Shown: in pieces, positions 16,067 to 24,421 of the stretch
How the letters are laid out: each line of letters starts with the position of its first letter
How positions within the stretch are numbered: position 1 is the first letter of the stretch
Assembly (NCBI GenBank): GCA_017395935.1
Contig: JAFQNL010000012.1
Span: 93,414-157,413, forward strand
Direction: 5' to 3'
Length of the DNA stretch: 64,000 nucleotides
From: Oscillospiraceae bacterium
GTDB taxonomy: Bacteria > Bacillota > Clostridia > Oscillospirales > Oscillospiraceae
Program-made: the position numbers and the translations under genes
Notes under the pieces: model-generated
Told to the model about the DNA's origin: nothing
The model's input: only the letters and a program-made list of their open reading frames with translations
Database searches by the model: none

Positions 16067-17188
16067 TTACACCAGAATTCCCTCAATGAGGGCAAAGAGC
16101 CGGTGATAGCGGATCTCCTGCCAGCGTCTGACTGGGCGGGAGAGGGCCTGCTCCCGGTGGACGCTCTCCAGCAGCCGGGCGACAAAGGGCTCCTCCGGCG
16201 CTCTCTTCAGGACCAGATTGAGCTCGTTGAGCTGGCCGAAGGCTTTCTTGGTGATATTGGTAGAGCCCATTGAGATCTCCCGCTCGTTCATAACCAGTTT
16301 GGTGTGGACCATTTTGGGGGAGAGATAGAGGGAGATTCCATTGTCCGTCTCCCGCATCAGCCGCCGGACCGTCTTTCGGTTGGTGTCGTTCTGGAAGTTG
16401 GCCCGCTCCGGGATCAGAACACTCACCCGAACACCCCGCCGATGGGCGGCGACAATCTCCCGCAGGAAGGGCTCCAGCGGAGAGAAGTAGGCCATGGTAA
16501 TGGTCAGCTCCTGGCGGGCAGAGCGGATCAGCTCCAGATAGTGCTCCTCCAGCTCAAAGCGCCGGGGAAGGCAGTCCTTTTGGTTGACCCGGAAGACCAC
16601 CTCCTCCAGACAGTCCTCGCCCGTCTCCCACTTGCTCAGGAAGGCTTCCACATACCGCTTTCCCTGAATGCGCACCATATAGTCCTGATAAACCCGGCCG
16701 GAGAGATCTGCCCCGCCCTCCTTGTCCTCCACATTGATACCGCCCAGAATCAGCGTCCGGTCGTCAAAGAGATAGAACTTGGAGTGATCCGCCTTCATCC
16801 GAAGCTTGTCCATCCGGACGTTGGGATGCTCCTCCAGCGCCCGGGCCAGCGCCCGTCCATCTCCATTGGGCCGGATCAGGTTGGCTGGATAGCCCCTTTT
16901 GAGGCCCCAGATTTTAATGGCCTCTACAAGGGTGGGGTTATTATGGAAGAGGGAGCGGCCCGACTCCTCGCAGCGCTCCAGCACCATACCGTACCGGTCC
17001 AGAGAGAGGCTGACCTGCACGCCCCGGCGGGCGGCCCGCAGAAGGGCCTCGGCCAGTGTCCGGCCAATCTGGTCGTCCCGCCAGATGAACATATTCACCC
17101 GTATGGTCTCTCTGGCCTGCTCCACCTGCCGGAGGATCTCGGGGAAGGCCTCCCGTCCGTCAATGAGCAGGGCAAAGTTTTCGTACAT
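16067..17188 (-). CDS. Phospholipase D family protein (cardiolipin synthase-like)
   Basis: 373 residues with the two PLD half-sites. The first is complete: H135-S-K137 with D142 (DHSKFYLFDDRT), followed by GGINV. The second reads H295-T-K297 with Glu302 in place of the usual Asp (HTKLVMNEREISMGSTN). There is no clear membrane helix, unlike housekeeping cardiolipin synthases, so it may be peripheral. Members form cardiolipin by phosphatidyl transfer, or hydrolyse phospholipids or nucleic acids. It starts 107 bp after the last gene of the sugar operon, across two strong hairpins, so cotranscription is uncertain. Confidence 0.85.
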   Translation of the reverse strand: MYENFALLIDGREAFPEILRQVEQARETIRVNMFIWRDDQIGRTLAEALLRAARRGVQVSLSLDRYGMVLERCEESGRSLFHNNPTLVEAIKIWGLKRGYPANLIRPNGDGRALARALEEHPNVRMDKLRMKADHSKFYLFDDRTLILGGINVEDKEGGADLSGRVYQDYMVRIQGKRYVEAFLSKWETGEDCLEEVVFRVNQKDCLPRRFELEEHYLELIRSARQELTITMAYFSPLEPFLREIVAAHRRGVRVSVLIPERANFQNDTNRKTVRRLMRETDNGISLYLSPKMVHTKLVMNEREISMGSTNITKKAFGQLNELNLVLKRAPEEPFVARLLESVHREQALSRPVRRWQEIRYHRLFALIEGILV

Positions 17189-17219
17189 GGCCGACGCCTC
17201 CTCTTGCTATGCTTTGCCG

Positions 17220-17275
17220 GCCCCCTGTCCGGACAGGGGGCAATTTGCCCGGACACGAAGCTCCGTGTCCGGGCA
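17220..17275 (-). repeat. Two tandem GC-rich hairpins between pfkB2 and the PLD gene
   Basis: A perfect palindrome (17220-17241, GCCCCCTGTCC and its complement) and a second 12-bp stem with a 6-nt loop (17246-17275, TGCCCGGACACG arms) share the TGTCCGG/CCGGACA core. Neither has a U-tract on either strand, so they look like transcript-stabilising or processing structures rather than classical terminators. Confidence 0.7.
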
Positions 17276-17295
17276 TGGGTCTTGCTATGGTTTGT

Positions 17296-18252
17296 TTACA
17301 GCGTTGCCAGGAAGGCTTCCACTTCAGCCAGAGTGGGATAGCCGCAGCCGGCCTTGCGGGTCATGCTGCCCTTACGGGTGATCTTGTAGCTGGCGTACTT
17401 GCTGGCCCACTTGCTGGCCTCCTTCAGGTCCTTGCCCCAGATCAGCCCGGCAGCCAGAGCGGCCAGATAGCCGTCACCGGCGCCGATGGTATCCACTACG
17501 GGCACCTTCAGCGCGGGAACAGTCCAGAACTCGTCGCCGTCCAGCAGGGCGGAGCCGTCAGGACCCATGGTCATAATGACGCCCTTGGAATGGTGCTTGG
17601 CCTGAATGGTCCGGCAGATGACCTCAGGCGCCTCGTCGGACTCTTCGGGCAGACCGCAGAGGAGCTTGGCCTCGATATCATTGAGGATAATGTAGTCCAG
17701 ATAGCTCAGGTCACCCATGTCCTCGCTGGGCAGGGGGCTGGCGTTGCAGAAGGTGAGCATACCGAACTCTTCCTTGGCGATCTTAGCGCCGTCCAGAGCC
17801 TTCTTATAGGGCATACCGAAGCCGGTAATAAAGACCTTGGCTTCCTTCATGGCCTCGATGGCGGCATGGGTCTCTTCCCAGGTCAGAGCGGCACAGGCGG
17901 AGTCGCCGTCCACGATGGTATTGGAGCCATCCTCCTCCACCATGATCAGGCCGGTGCCGGTGGAGACGGAGTGGTCACGATACATGAAGGTGGTGTCAAC
18001 GCCGGAGTCAGTCATCCAGTTGTCGCCCATATCGCCCCAGGGGTCATAGCCCACCTTGCCGATATAGCCGGTGGAGACGCCCAGACGGCCCAGAGCGACG
18101 GAGACGGTAGCGCCCTTGCCGCCGTCCTCTTCCACGCGCCAGTTGGTAGCTTCCATGGTCTCGCCCTTCCGGGGCAGACGCTTGACGTGGCAGATCTGGC
18201 CAACGCCGTGGCTGTTCAAAACGATAACGTCGATCGGTCCATACTTACCCAT
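17296..18252 (-). CDS. PfkB-family (ribokinase-like) sugar kinase, copy 2
   Basis: 318 residues. PfkB features: GGKGATVSVALGRLG (signature 1 region), GKVGYDPWGD, STGTGLIMVEEDG, and the catalytic DTIGAGDGYLAALAAG near the C-terminus. It is a close paralogue of the kinase at 27001-27939; both begin with the same DVIVLNSHGVGQ block and share long stretches such as VSVALGRLGV and GVDT. It is the last gene of the operon and follows the frlC-like gene by 38 bp. Likely role: 6-phosphorylation of a fructosamine or related sugar before deglycation, by analogy with FrlD; the substrate is not determined. Confidence 0.9.
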   Translation of the reverse strand: MGKYGPIDVIVLNSHGVGQICHVKRLPRKGETMEATNWRVEEDGGKGATVSVALGRLGVSTGYIGKVGYDPWGDMGDNWMTDSGVDTTFMYRDHSVSTGTGLIMVEEDGSNTIVDGDSACAALTWEETHAAIEAMKEAKVFITGFGMPYKKALDGAKIAKEEFGMLTFCNASPLPSEDMGDLSYLDYIILNDIEAKLLCGLPEESDEAPEVICRTIQAKHHSKGVIMTMGPDGSALLDGDEFWTVPALKVPVVDTIGAGDGYLAALAAGLIWGKDLKEASKWASKYASYKITRKGSMTRKAGCGYPTLAEVEAFLATL

Positions 18253-18290
18253 GATTCTTTCCTCCTGATTGAGCGCAGATTCCTCTGTCT

Positions 18291-19121
18291 TTAGTTGTTG
18301 GCCAGCAGGTCACGATAGACCTCGATACCCCGCTTGGCGGCGAAGTCAGGCTCATTGGCATAGCGGCTGAAAAGCTCCAGAGACAGATAGCCGTCGTAGC
18401 CTACTTCCTTCAGATAGCTGACGATACGGGGGAAGTCCATCTCGCCGTCGCCGGGGATCAGATGGTCCTCGCTGTCCTTGCAGCAGTCGATGAAGTGGAT
18501 GTGCTTGACAGCGTCGCCCAGCTTCTCAAAGTATTCGCTGATGGGCTCGCCCAGCGTCAGGGGGCAGGCCAGATCCAGCATGCACTGGAAGTAGGGATTA
18601 TTGACCTGATCCATAGCCCAGCGCAGGTCGTCGGCGGAGCAGATAATGGTGCCCTCGTAGGGAGTGACGTTTTCCAGAATGATGGTCTGGCCGATGTTCT
18701 GAGCGTGCTCAGAGAGAATGCACATATTCTCGATGAACAGCTTCTTCACATCTTCCTTATTGCGGCCGGAGCCGGGATGGTTGCAGGCCAGCATGCAGTA
18801 CTTGGAGCCGATCTCCTTGGCCATGTCCAGAGTGAGCTTGAAATAGTCCAGGCTCTCGGCGTTCATAGCCTTGTCCTCGAAGATGAGAGAGTAGGGGGAG
18901 CCGGTGTTCTCGGGAGCGTAGCTGACGATGGGCAGGCCGTAGTCAGCAGAGAGCTGACGGATCTTGGCAGCGCCGCCCTTGGCAAGGTCGGGCGCGTAGG
19001 CGTGGGGACGGAAGCCGCCGATCTCGATGGCGTCATATCCAAACTTATGGGCAGCCTTGAAGGCCCGTTCGATGGGATACTTGGAAAAACCAGCAGTAAA
19101 GAGAGCAGTTTTCAGTGCCAT
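18291..19121 (-). CDS. frlC: Fructoselysine 3-epimerase-like TIM-barrel protein
   Basis: 276 residues of the AP-endonuclease-2/xylose-isomerase-like fold. It matches FrlC block for block as I recall that protein: YPIERAFKAAHKFGYDAIEI, RPHAYAPDLAKGG, NIGQTIILENVTPYEG, YFEKLGDAVKHIHFID, HLIPGDGEMDFPRI and YANEPDFAA. Metal ligands are expected at the Glu of ILENVTPYE, the Asp of LDLACPLT, the His of HIHFID and the Glu of LSLELF. FrlC interconverts fructoselysine and psicoselysine. The sugar actually used here may differ. It lies between DUF4432 (42 bp) and the second PfkB kinase (38 bp). Confidence 0.8.
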   Translation of the reverse strand: MALKTALFTAGFSKYPIERAFKAAHKFGYDAIEIGGFRPHAYAPDLAKGGAAKIRQLSADYGLPIVSYAPENTGSPYSLIFEDKAMNAESLDYFKLTLDMAKEIGSKYCMLACNHPGSGRNKEDVKKLFIENMCILSEHAQNIGQTIILENVTPYEGTIICSADDLRWAMDQVNNPYFQCMLDLACPLTLGEPISEYFEKLGDAVKHIHFIDCCKDSEDHLIPGDGEMDFPRIVSYLKEVGYDGYLSLELFSRYANEPDFAAKRGIEVYRDLLANN

Positions 19122-19163
19122 AATAATATCTCCTTTTCAGGTCGTTAGTTCAGTCTCTTGGGA

Positions 19164-20249
19164 TCAGCCCAGAATATGCTTGATATGCTCCTCTACCCGC
19201 TTGACATTCTCTTCCTTCAGGTAGCCGAAGTTGAAGCGGAGGTAGTGGTGCTCGTCCGGAGCCATGGTATTGAACAGGCCGTGCTCCTTCTGATAGCGGG
19301 TGGAGCGGTTGGTTCCGGTGGTGGGCAGAGCGATACCCACGCCGTCCTCGTCCCCGGTACGGCAGTACCAGCGCAGGGCATAGGGCAGCTTGGCCGTATC
19401 AAAGCCCACATAGCAGGCGTCTCCTTCAGGGAAGACCTGCATGGCGTGGCCCCAGCCGTTGTCGTCAGCCTGATATTTGACGCTGATACACAGCTCGGGA
19501 TCGCAGCAGGTATTCTCCCGGTCCAGAATATCGGCGGCGGTAGGATCTGCCTTGATCTTCTTCGCAAACTCCCGCATCTTTACCGCTCTGGGAGAATCGC
19601 CGTCCATGCTGGGAGGATCGGGCATCATGTCCTCCGGCTTTGCGCTGTAGACGATCCGGGAGCCCTCCACGCCCAGCCAGTTCATGTGGCACATGAACAT
19701 ATACTCCAGCTCGGCATGGCGCTTGTTATGAATATCAATATGCATCTCCAGCACGCTCTTGCCTTCATAGAGGCGGAGCTGGGGAGAATAGGACCAGTAG
19801 AACTCCTGGCTGTTACGGTAGGTATAGGTGCCGCCTACGGCCAGGAACCGACCCTTCTCGTCCTCGCCGATACCGGTATAGACCTGCTGATAGTTGGCGA
19901 AGGGGAGCTCACCATGGAGGGGGTAGTCCTCTCCCTCTTCGGCGCCGTTGATATTGGTCAGGCCGCAGTGGAGCAGCAGACCGCCGTAGTTGTCGCCGAA
20001 CTTGGTGGTGTTCTGGGGGATGGGGAAGATGGACTTCTGGGTCAGGTTCTTCCCATGGAAGGTGGCCTCCCAGATCTGCTGGCCCATATAGGGCAGGACC
20101 ACCATAGAGCAGTCCTCGTTCTCGATCTTCAGGCCGGCCACACCGGTCTCATACCGGAAGGCGGTAGCCTTCAGGCTGCCGTCGGCCAGCAGCAGGGCGG
20201 GGCGATCGGCAAAGAACCAGGGTTTTACAAACACTTTCGTTAATTTCAT
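19164..20249 (-). CDS. DUF4432 family (aldose epimerase-like) protein
   Basis: 361 residues. The fold-type signals of the galactose-mutarotase-like DUF4432 group are present: a beta-rich body with PYMGQQIWEATFHGKNL near the start, GGLLLHCGLTN, DYPLHGELP, and MFMCHMNWLG further on. Members bind sugars and are found in catabolic operons for unusual sugars; they are thought to be epimerases or isomerases, without firm assignment. No signal peptide. It follows the lyase gene by 100 bp, a gap holding a GC-rich hairpin, and precedes the FrlC-like gene by 42 bp. Confidence 0.82.
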   Translation of the reverse strand: MKLTKVFVKPWFFADRPALLLADGSLKATAFRYETGVAGLKIENEDCSMVVLPYMGQQIWEATFHGKNLTQKSIFPIPQNTTKFGDNYGGLLLHCGLTNINGAEEGEDYPLHGELPFANYQQVYTGIGEDEKGRFLAVGGTYTYRNSQEFYWSYSPQLRLYEGKSVLEMHIDIHNKRHAELEYMFMCHMNWLGVEGSRIVYSAKPEDMMPDPPSMDGDSPRAVKMREFAKKIKADPTAADILDRENTCCDPELCISVKYQADDNGWGHAMQVFPEGDACYVGFDTAKLPYALRWYCRTGDEDGVGIALPTTGTNRSTRYQKEHGLFNTMAPDEHHYLRFNFGYLKEENVKRVEEHIKHILG

Positions 20250-20273
20250 GGCCTAACTATTTCCTTTCCGGAA

Positions 20274-20304
20274 GCCCGGCATCGGCCAAGGGCCAATGCC
20301 GGGT
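20274..20304 (-). repeat. Intercistronic GC-rich hairpin
   Basis: Arms GCCCGGCAT (20274-20282) and ATGCCGGGT (20296-20304) plus an inner GGCC/GGCC pair with a 3-nt loop; one A-C mismatch. There is no U-tract. It lies between the lyase and DUF4432 genes of the operon. Confidence 0.65.
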
Positions 20305-20349
20305 CCATGGTCTGGGGAACCTCTGACAGAGGGAATGGGGGGCGTGTTC

Positions 20350-21252
20350 TTAGAACTCGTAGCCCCACTCGCGCATCAGATCGTCGATCTGAGCCATGAC
20401 CTCGGGGGCCACATAGTCCTGATCGGCGGGCATACGGGAGTGCATACCGGTGGGGCCTCCGCCGTACTTCATGGCATACATATAAGCGGCGTTGAAGGGG
20501 GCCTTCTTGAGCAGGTTGCGGACCTTCAGGATCTTCAGCTGGGCATCGACGCACTTCTTGTAGTCCCCTTCCAGACCGGCGTTGATGATATCCATCATCT
20601 CACGGGGATAGGGAACGGCCATAAAGGAGACGCAGCCCACGGCGCCCAGCATCATCATCACGCCGTCCAGAGCGTCGCAGCCGCCCAGGAAGTCGAAGTT
20701 CTCGGGGTCGATCCGCAGTACGCACTGCAGGAAGTGAATAATATCCACAGAGGCGTCCTTGTAGCCCCGGAGATTGGGATGCTCGTTGACCAGCTTGCAG
20801 AGGGTATCGGGATCATAGGTGGTGCCCATCTGGACGCAGTTATAGATGTAGACGGGACGCTTGCAGTAGTCGATCAGCTCGGCAGAGTAGTCATACAGAG
20901 CCTTCTGGGTGTGGCGGAAGAAGGGGGGCGCGGTAATGCAGTAGCAGTCGGCCAGACCGGTCTCTTCGTAGGCGTCGATCAGCTCCTTGTTCTGAGCCAC
21001 GGTATTTTCAAAGGCGCAAGCCATGATCTTGGCCTTGCCCTGAGTGACGCCGTAGATGGTCTTGAGCAGCTTGATCTTCTCTTCCTTGCTCAGAGCCTGG
21101 CTCTCAGCGCCCAGACCGTTGATGAAGAAGGCCTTGATACCGCAGGACATATGCCATGCGATGAGCTCTTCCACCTGCTTGTAGTTGATGGAACCGTCAG
21201 CGTTAAAGGGAGTCAGAATCTCGTCGACAACGCCAGTGATAAAATGTGCCAT
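20350..21252 (-). CDS. Dihydrodipicolinate synthase / N-acetylneuraminate lyase family protein
   Basis: 300 residues from the ATG at 21252, which has GGAGG close upstream. A class I aldolase TIM barrel: NGLGAES fills the place of the GTTGE substrate-carboxylate motif, the Tyr in RPVYIYN is the expected proton relay, and the Schiff-base lysine is in LRGYKDASVD (about residue 161). The family cleaves or forms C-C bonds next to a 2-oxo acid (sialic acid, 2-keto-3-deoxy sugar acids, dihydrodipicolinate). In this sugar operon an aldol cleavage of a 2-keto acid is more likely than lysine synthesis. Substrate unknown. Confidence 0.88.
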   Translation of the reverse strand: MAHFITGVVDEILTPFNADGSINYKQVEELIAWHMSCGIKAFFINGLGAESQALSKEEKIKLLKTIYGVTQGKAKIMACAFENTVAQNKELIDAYEETGLADCYCITAPPFFRHTQKALYDYSAELIDYCKRPVYIYNCVQMGTTYDPDTLCKLVNEHPNLRGYKDASVDIIHFLQCVLRIDPENFDFLGGCDALDGVMMMLGAVGCVSFMAVPYPREMMDIINAGLEGDYKKCVDAQLKILKVRNLLKKAPFNAAYMYAMKYGGGPTGMHSRMPADQDYVAPEVMAQIDDLMREWGYEF

Positions 21253-21439
21253 GTTTGTTTCCTCCATTTGAGATAGATTTTTTCTCCGTGGTTCTCTCAC
21301 GGTTGATTGATGTTTTTGATTTTCCTAAATTCCTTCATCAACCCTCTCCCACAGGCCGGCAGAGGGCTGTTGACGGAATTCAGACTCCGGGGAAGGGCAG
21401 CCGTGCCCCTCCCCGTCGGGACAGAAACGATACGCGGAA

Positions 21440-22378
21440 TCAGGCCAGCGCGGCAAACAGGGAGGCCGCGCCCAGAACGCCGCTGTCCTCCATGAGCTGG
21501 GAAATGACCAGCTCGGTCTTCTGCAGATGATGGACCTGACCCACCAGACGGCTCTTCAGATCCTCCAACCAGGGTGCCAGACCCTTGGAGACGCCGCCGC
21601 CCAGAATGATCACATCGGGGCAATAGAGATAGACATACTGGTTCAGCGCGGCAGCCACCATCTCCAGATACCAATCCAGATGGGCCTTTGCCTTGCTGTC
21701 CCCCTCTTTGGCCAGCTCAAAGAAGCGCTTGTTGGTCATCTCGGGACCAAAGACCTCTTTCAGGTAGATCTCCAGGGAGGTGCCGGAGCAGGTGCCCTCG
21801 AAGCAGCCCTTCATGCCACAGTAGCAGGGTTCCCGATCCAGCGAGTTGGGGAATTCGCCGCCGGTACGGACCTTTACATGGCCGGAGAGGTGGAAGAATG
21901 CTTCCTCGCCCATGGGTTTTCCGTCCACGCAGATACCGATACCCACGCCGGTTCCCAGGGTGATGGTTAGGGTACGATCGTAGCCTACGCCGGCGCCGTA
22001 GTGGGTCTCGGCCATGCCGATGAGCCGGGCGTCGTTGTCGATGGCGCCCTTCAGGCCCAGCGCCTGCTCCAGACGGGGCAGGAGGGGATATCCTTCCACC
22101 ATAAAGGGAACAAAGGAGCTCATGCCGTCGATAGAGCCGTCGGCATAGCAGTAGCTGCCGATGGAGACGCCCATGCCGGCCAGATCGGATCGTTTGAGCT
22201 GGCAGGAGGCCAGATGCTTATCCACCTGATCGACTACAGCCTGATAGAAATGCTCTTCCGTGTCTCTGGGGGTATCGATGGGCTGGACGGTACCGATAAC
22301 CGTGCCGGTGTCTGTGTCTACCACACCCAGCTTGATCCGGGTACCGCCAATGTCGATACCAAGAACATAGGTACTCAT
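21440..22378 (-). CDS. ROK-family sugar kinase, copy 2
   Basis: 312 residues from the ATG at 22378, which overlaps the SIS-protein stop by 4 nt (ATGA). ROK features: N-terminal phosphate loop VLGIDIGGTRIKLGVVDTD, IDNDARLIGMAE with the catalytic Asp, TITLGTGVGIGI, and an intact zinc motif (SGHVKVRTGG followed by CYCGMKGCFEG). ROK kinases phosphorylate glucose, N-acetylmannosamine, fructose or allose on the 6-hydroxyl. In this operon it could phosphorylate the free sugar released from a conjugate. It differs from the other ROK gene at 24422, which lacks the zinc cysteines. Confidence 0.9.
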   Translation of the reverse strand: MSTYVLGIDIGGTRIKLGVVDTDTGTVIGTVQPIDTPRDTEEHFYQAVVDQVDKHLASCQLKRSDLAGMGVSIGSYCYADGSIDGMSSFVPFMVEGYPLLPRLEQALGLKGAIDNDARLIGMAETHYGAGVGYDRTLTITLGTGVGIGICVDGKPMGEEAFFHLSGHVKVRTGGEFPNSLDREPCYCGMKGCFEGTCSGTSLEIYLKEVFGPEMTNKRFFELAKEGDSKAKAHLDWYLEMVAAALNQYVYLYCPDVIILGGGVSKGLAPWLEDLKSRLVGQVHHLQKTELVISQLMEDSGVLGAASLFAALA

Positions 22379-23427
22379 AGCACAACCCAACCTTCGTCCT
22401 GGAATTCGCCGGGATTGATCCCGTTCTGCAGCGCGCACTCATAAGAGAAGAGCTGGAAGTACATAGCGATGATCAGCGTCACGCAGGCGCCGGGGAGTCC
22501 GAACTCGGGATAGGTCAGGCAGGTGGAGCCGATGGCTTCGCCGCCCTCGGGGCCAAAGTAAACGTTCAGATCGGTGGCAGCGCAGGTCTTGCCCCAGATC
22601 ATCTTGGATCGCTCGCTGGGCAGGATATCCAGCAGGATGGGAACGGTGACCGTCTTGATCTGGCTCTGGTAGCGGATAATCTCCATGGGGCCATGGTAGT
22701 AGTTGTCCAGAGACATGATATTGCTGGTCATCTTAGCCGTCTCCTCAGTCCAGAGGGAGAGAGAGCGCATCATATTAATGCCATAGCCCCGGGAGACCAG
22801 ATAGAAGTTATGGGCCTTGGTGTAGACAGGAATGGCAGCCACCTGCTCGTGGATCTTCTCCTTGTTCTCCTCCAGCCAGTCAAAGGCCTGATGGAGCTTG
22901 GCCACAAACTCGGGGTCGGGATTCTCACGGCCCATCATGTGGACCAGGAAGAGGCCGCAGAGGCTCATGGAGCTGTAGGCCTTGATACAGACGATGGCGT
23001 CATAGGAGGAGATATCGTGGAGCATATAGGTACAGTGGGTACCCATAGTGCTGGTGGGGGTCATGGTAATGGCCAGAGAGATATAGCCGTTTTCCTTCAG
23101 GTACTTGGAGAAATCGGCCACCTCACGGCTCTCGCCGGAGCGGGACATCATAATATAGAAGGCGTTCTTGCTCATTCGCTCAGGATGCTGAATCAGATCG
23201 GCGGTCTCCACCAGAGAGACATTCTTGCAGCCGGCCTCCAGCAGAGCTTCGTACATGGGCATCAGGGAATAGAAAGCGCTGCCCATAGAGGTCAGGACGA
23301 TCTCCTTAGCCATGGTCATCTTGCGGCTGAGTTCACGAACCTGATCCAGCTTGTCGGTACAAAGGTCAGTGAGCACGCGGTTGAGCTCATAGGGCTGTTC
23401 AAAGATATTCTTAAGCAGGACATTCAT
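22375..23427 (-). CDS. SIS-domain phosphosugar-binding protein, copy 2 (possible deglycase)
   Basis: 350 residues with two tandem SIS domains, like the isomerase half of GlmS and like FrlB. SIS signals: KEIVLTSMGSAFYSLMPMY (domain 1 entry), MMSRSGESREVADF (the S-x-S phosphosugar loop), and AKMTSNIMSLDNYYHGPMEI in domain 2. No glutaminase domain, so not a GlmS. FrlB-type proteins cleave 6-phosphofructosamines to glucose 6-phosphate and an amine; with the FrlA/FrlC/PfkB context this is the leading hypothesis. The start is 179 bp after the SDR gene, beyond a strong hairpin. Confidence 0.85.
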   Translation of the reverse strand: MNVLLKNIFEQPYELNRVLTDLCTDKLDQVRELSRKMTMAKEIVLTSMGSAFYSLMPMYEALLEAGCKNVSLVETADLIQHPERMSKNAFYIMMSRSGESREVADFSKYLKENGYISLAITMTPTSTMGTHCTYMLHDISSYDAIVCIKAYSSMSLCGLFLVHMMGRENPDPEFVAKLHQAFDWLEENKEKIHEQVAAIPVYTKAHNFYLVSRGYGINMMRSLSLWTEETAKMTSNIMSLDNYYHGPMEIIRYQSQIKTVTVPILLDILPSERSKMIWGKTCAATDLNVYFGPEGGEAIGSTCLTYPEFGLPGACVTLIIAMYFQLFSYECALQNGINPGEFQDEGWVVL

Positions 23428-23545
23428 AGGTATTCTCTCCTTTCAGAGGTGCGATAGGTGGGGCGTATGCGATGGTTCTGGTCAGACAACTCAAATATGG
23501 TCCTCTGCTCAACAATCACGGAGGGCCATCTCAGACCTGTCCGAC

Positions 23546-23572
23546 CCGGGGAGGGCGGAGCGCCCTCCCCGG
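23546..23572 (-). repeat. Intercistronic GC-rich hairpin
   Basis: A perfect 12-bp stem (23546-23557 with 23561-23572, CCGGGGAGGGCG arms) closing a 3-nt loop, with no U-tract. It sits in the 179-bp gap between the SDR gene and the second SIS gene, where it may protect upstream mRNA. Confidence 0.75.
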
Positions 23573-23606
23573 AGGTGGTATTCAAACGATAGCGCGCGGA
23601 GCGGGA

Positions 23607-24374
23607 TCAGCCCAGAGTCATGCCGCCGTCAACCAGCCAGTTGGAGCCGTTGAGGTAGGATGCCTCGTCAGAGCACATGAAGGCCACCACATTGGCGATC
23701 TCCACAGGAGAACCGGGACGGCCCATGGGCCCCAAAGTAACGTTATCGGAGCTGTTGGTAATACCCACGTCCTTATAGCTGTCAAGAATGGTGGACATCA
23801 TCTTGGTGTTAACCCAACCGGGGGAAATGGAGTTGATGCGTACACCATTGGCGCCATTCTCGTTGGCGGCATTCTTAGTCATGCCGATAATGGCCCACTT
23901 GGAGGAGCCATAGCCGATCTCATAGGGATAGCCGAACATACCAGAGCAGGAGCCGAAGTTGATGACCACGCCGCTCTTCTGAGCCTGCATGATGGGCAGA
24001 CAGTTCTGCATCATGAGATAGGTGCCAAATACATTGACTTCATAGACCCGCTTGAAGTCTGAGAACTTGTAATCCTCGGTGCGGGCAGAGGGGCCTGGGA
24101 TGCCAGCTACGTTCAGCAGCACATCCACAGTGCCAAAGTGGGCATGGATCTTTGCGATGGTAGCCTTGACAGAGTCCTCGTTGGAGATGTCGGCTGCCAA
24201 TGCCAGATAACGGTCCCCAGCCAGGCCCAGCTTCTCGGCAGTACGGAGAGCAAATTCCTCCTTGATGTCAATGAGAGCCAGCTTTGCCCCGTCAGCGGCA
24301 AATTTGCGTGCGATCTCAGTGCCGATACCGCCGCCGGCACCGGTGATGATCACGGTCTTGTTTTCGAATCTCAC
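23607..24374 (-). CDS. Short-chain dehydrogenase/reductase (classical SDR)
   Basis: 255 residues. Rossmann signature TGAGGGIGTEIA at the N-terminus, Asp in LALIDIKEE suggesting NAD(H) preference, NVAGIPGP, the catalytic Ser in NFGSCSG and the YGSSK motif (Tyr/Lys), then SPGWVNT and a C-terminal NGSNWLVDGGMTLG as in 3-oxoacyl-ACP reductase-like SDRs. It would oxidise or reduce a sugar or polyol hydroxyl. It sits in the operon 47 bp after the first ROK gene. No substrate can be assigned by sequence. Confidence 0.9.
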   Translation of the reverse strand: MRFENKTVIITGAGGGIGTEIARKFAADGAKLALIDIKEEFALRTAEKLGLAGDRYLALAADISNEDSVKATIAKIHAHFGTVDVLLNVAGIPGPSARTEDYKFSDFKRVYEVNVFGTYLMMQNCLPIMQAQKSGVVINFGSCSGMFGYPYEIGYGSSKWAIIGMTKNAANENGANGVRINSISPGWVNTKMMSTILDSYKDVGITNSSDNVTLGPMGRPGSPVEIANVVAFMCSDEASYLNGSNWLVDGGMTLG

Positions 24375-24421
24375 GCCAGTTTACTCCTTTCTAATGTTGA
24401 CAGTCTTTATCGTTACGATCC

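Noticed and set aside
20350-21252. Lysine-biosynthesis dapA
   Set aside because: It is embedded in a sugar operon, and the GTTGE motif of DapA is replaced by GLGAES; a 2-keto sugar-acid lyase is more likely.
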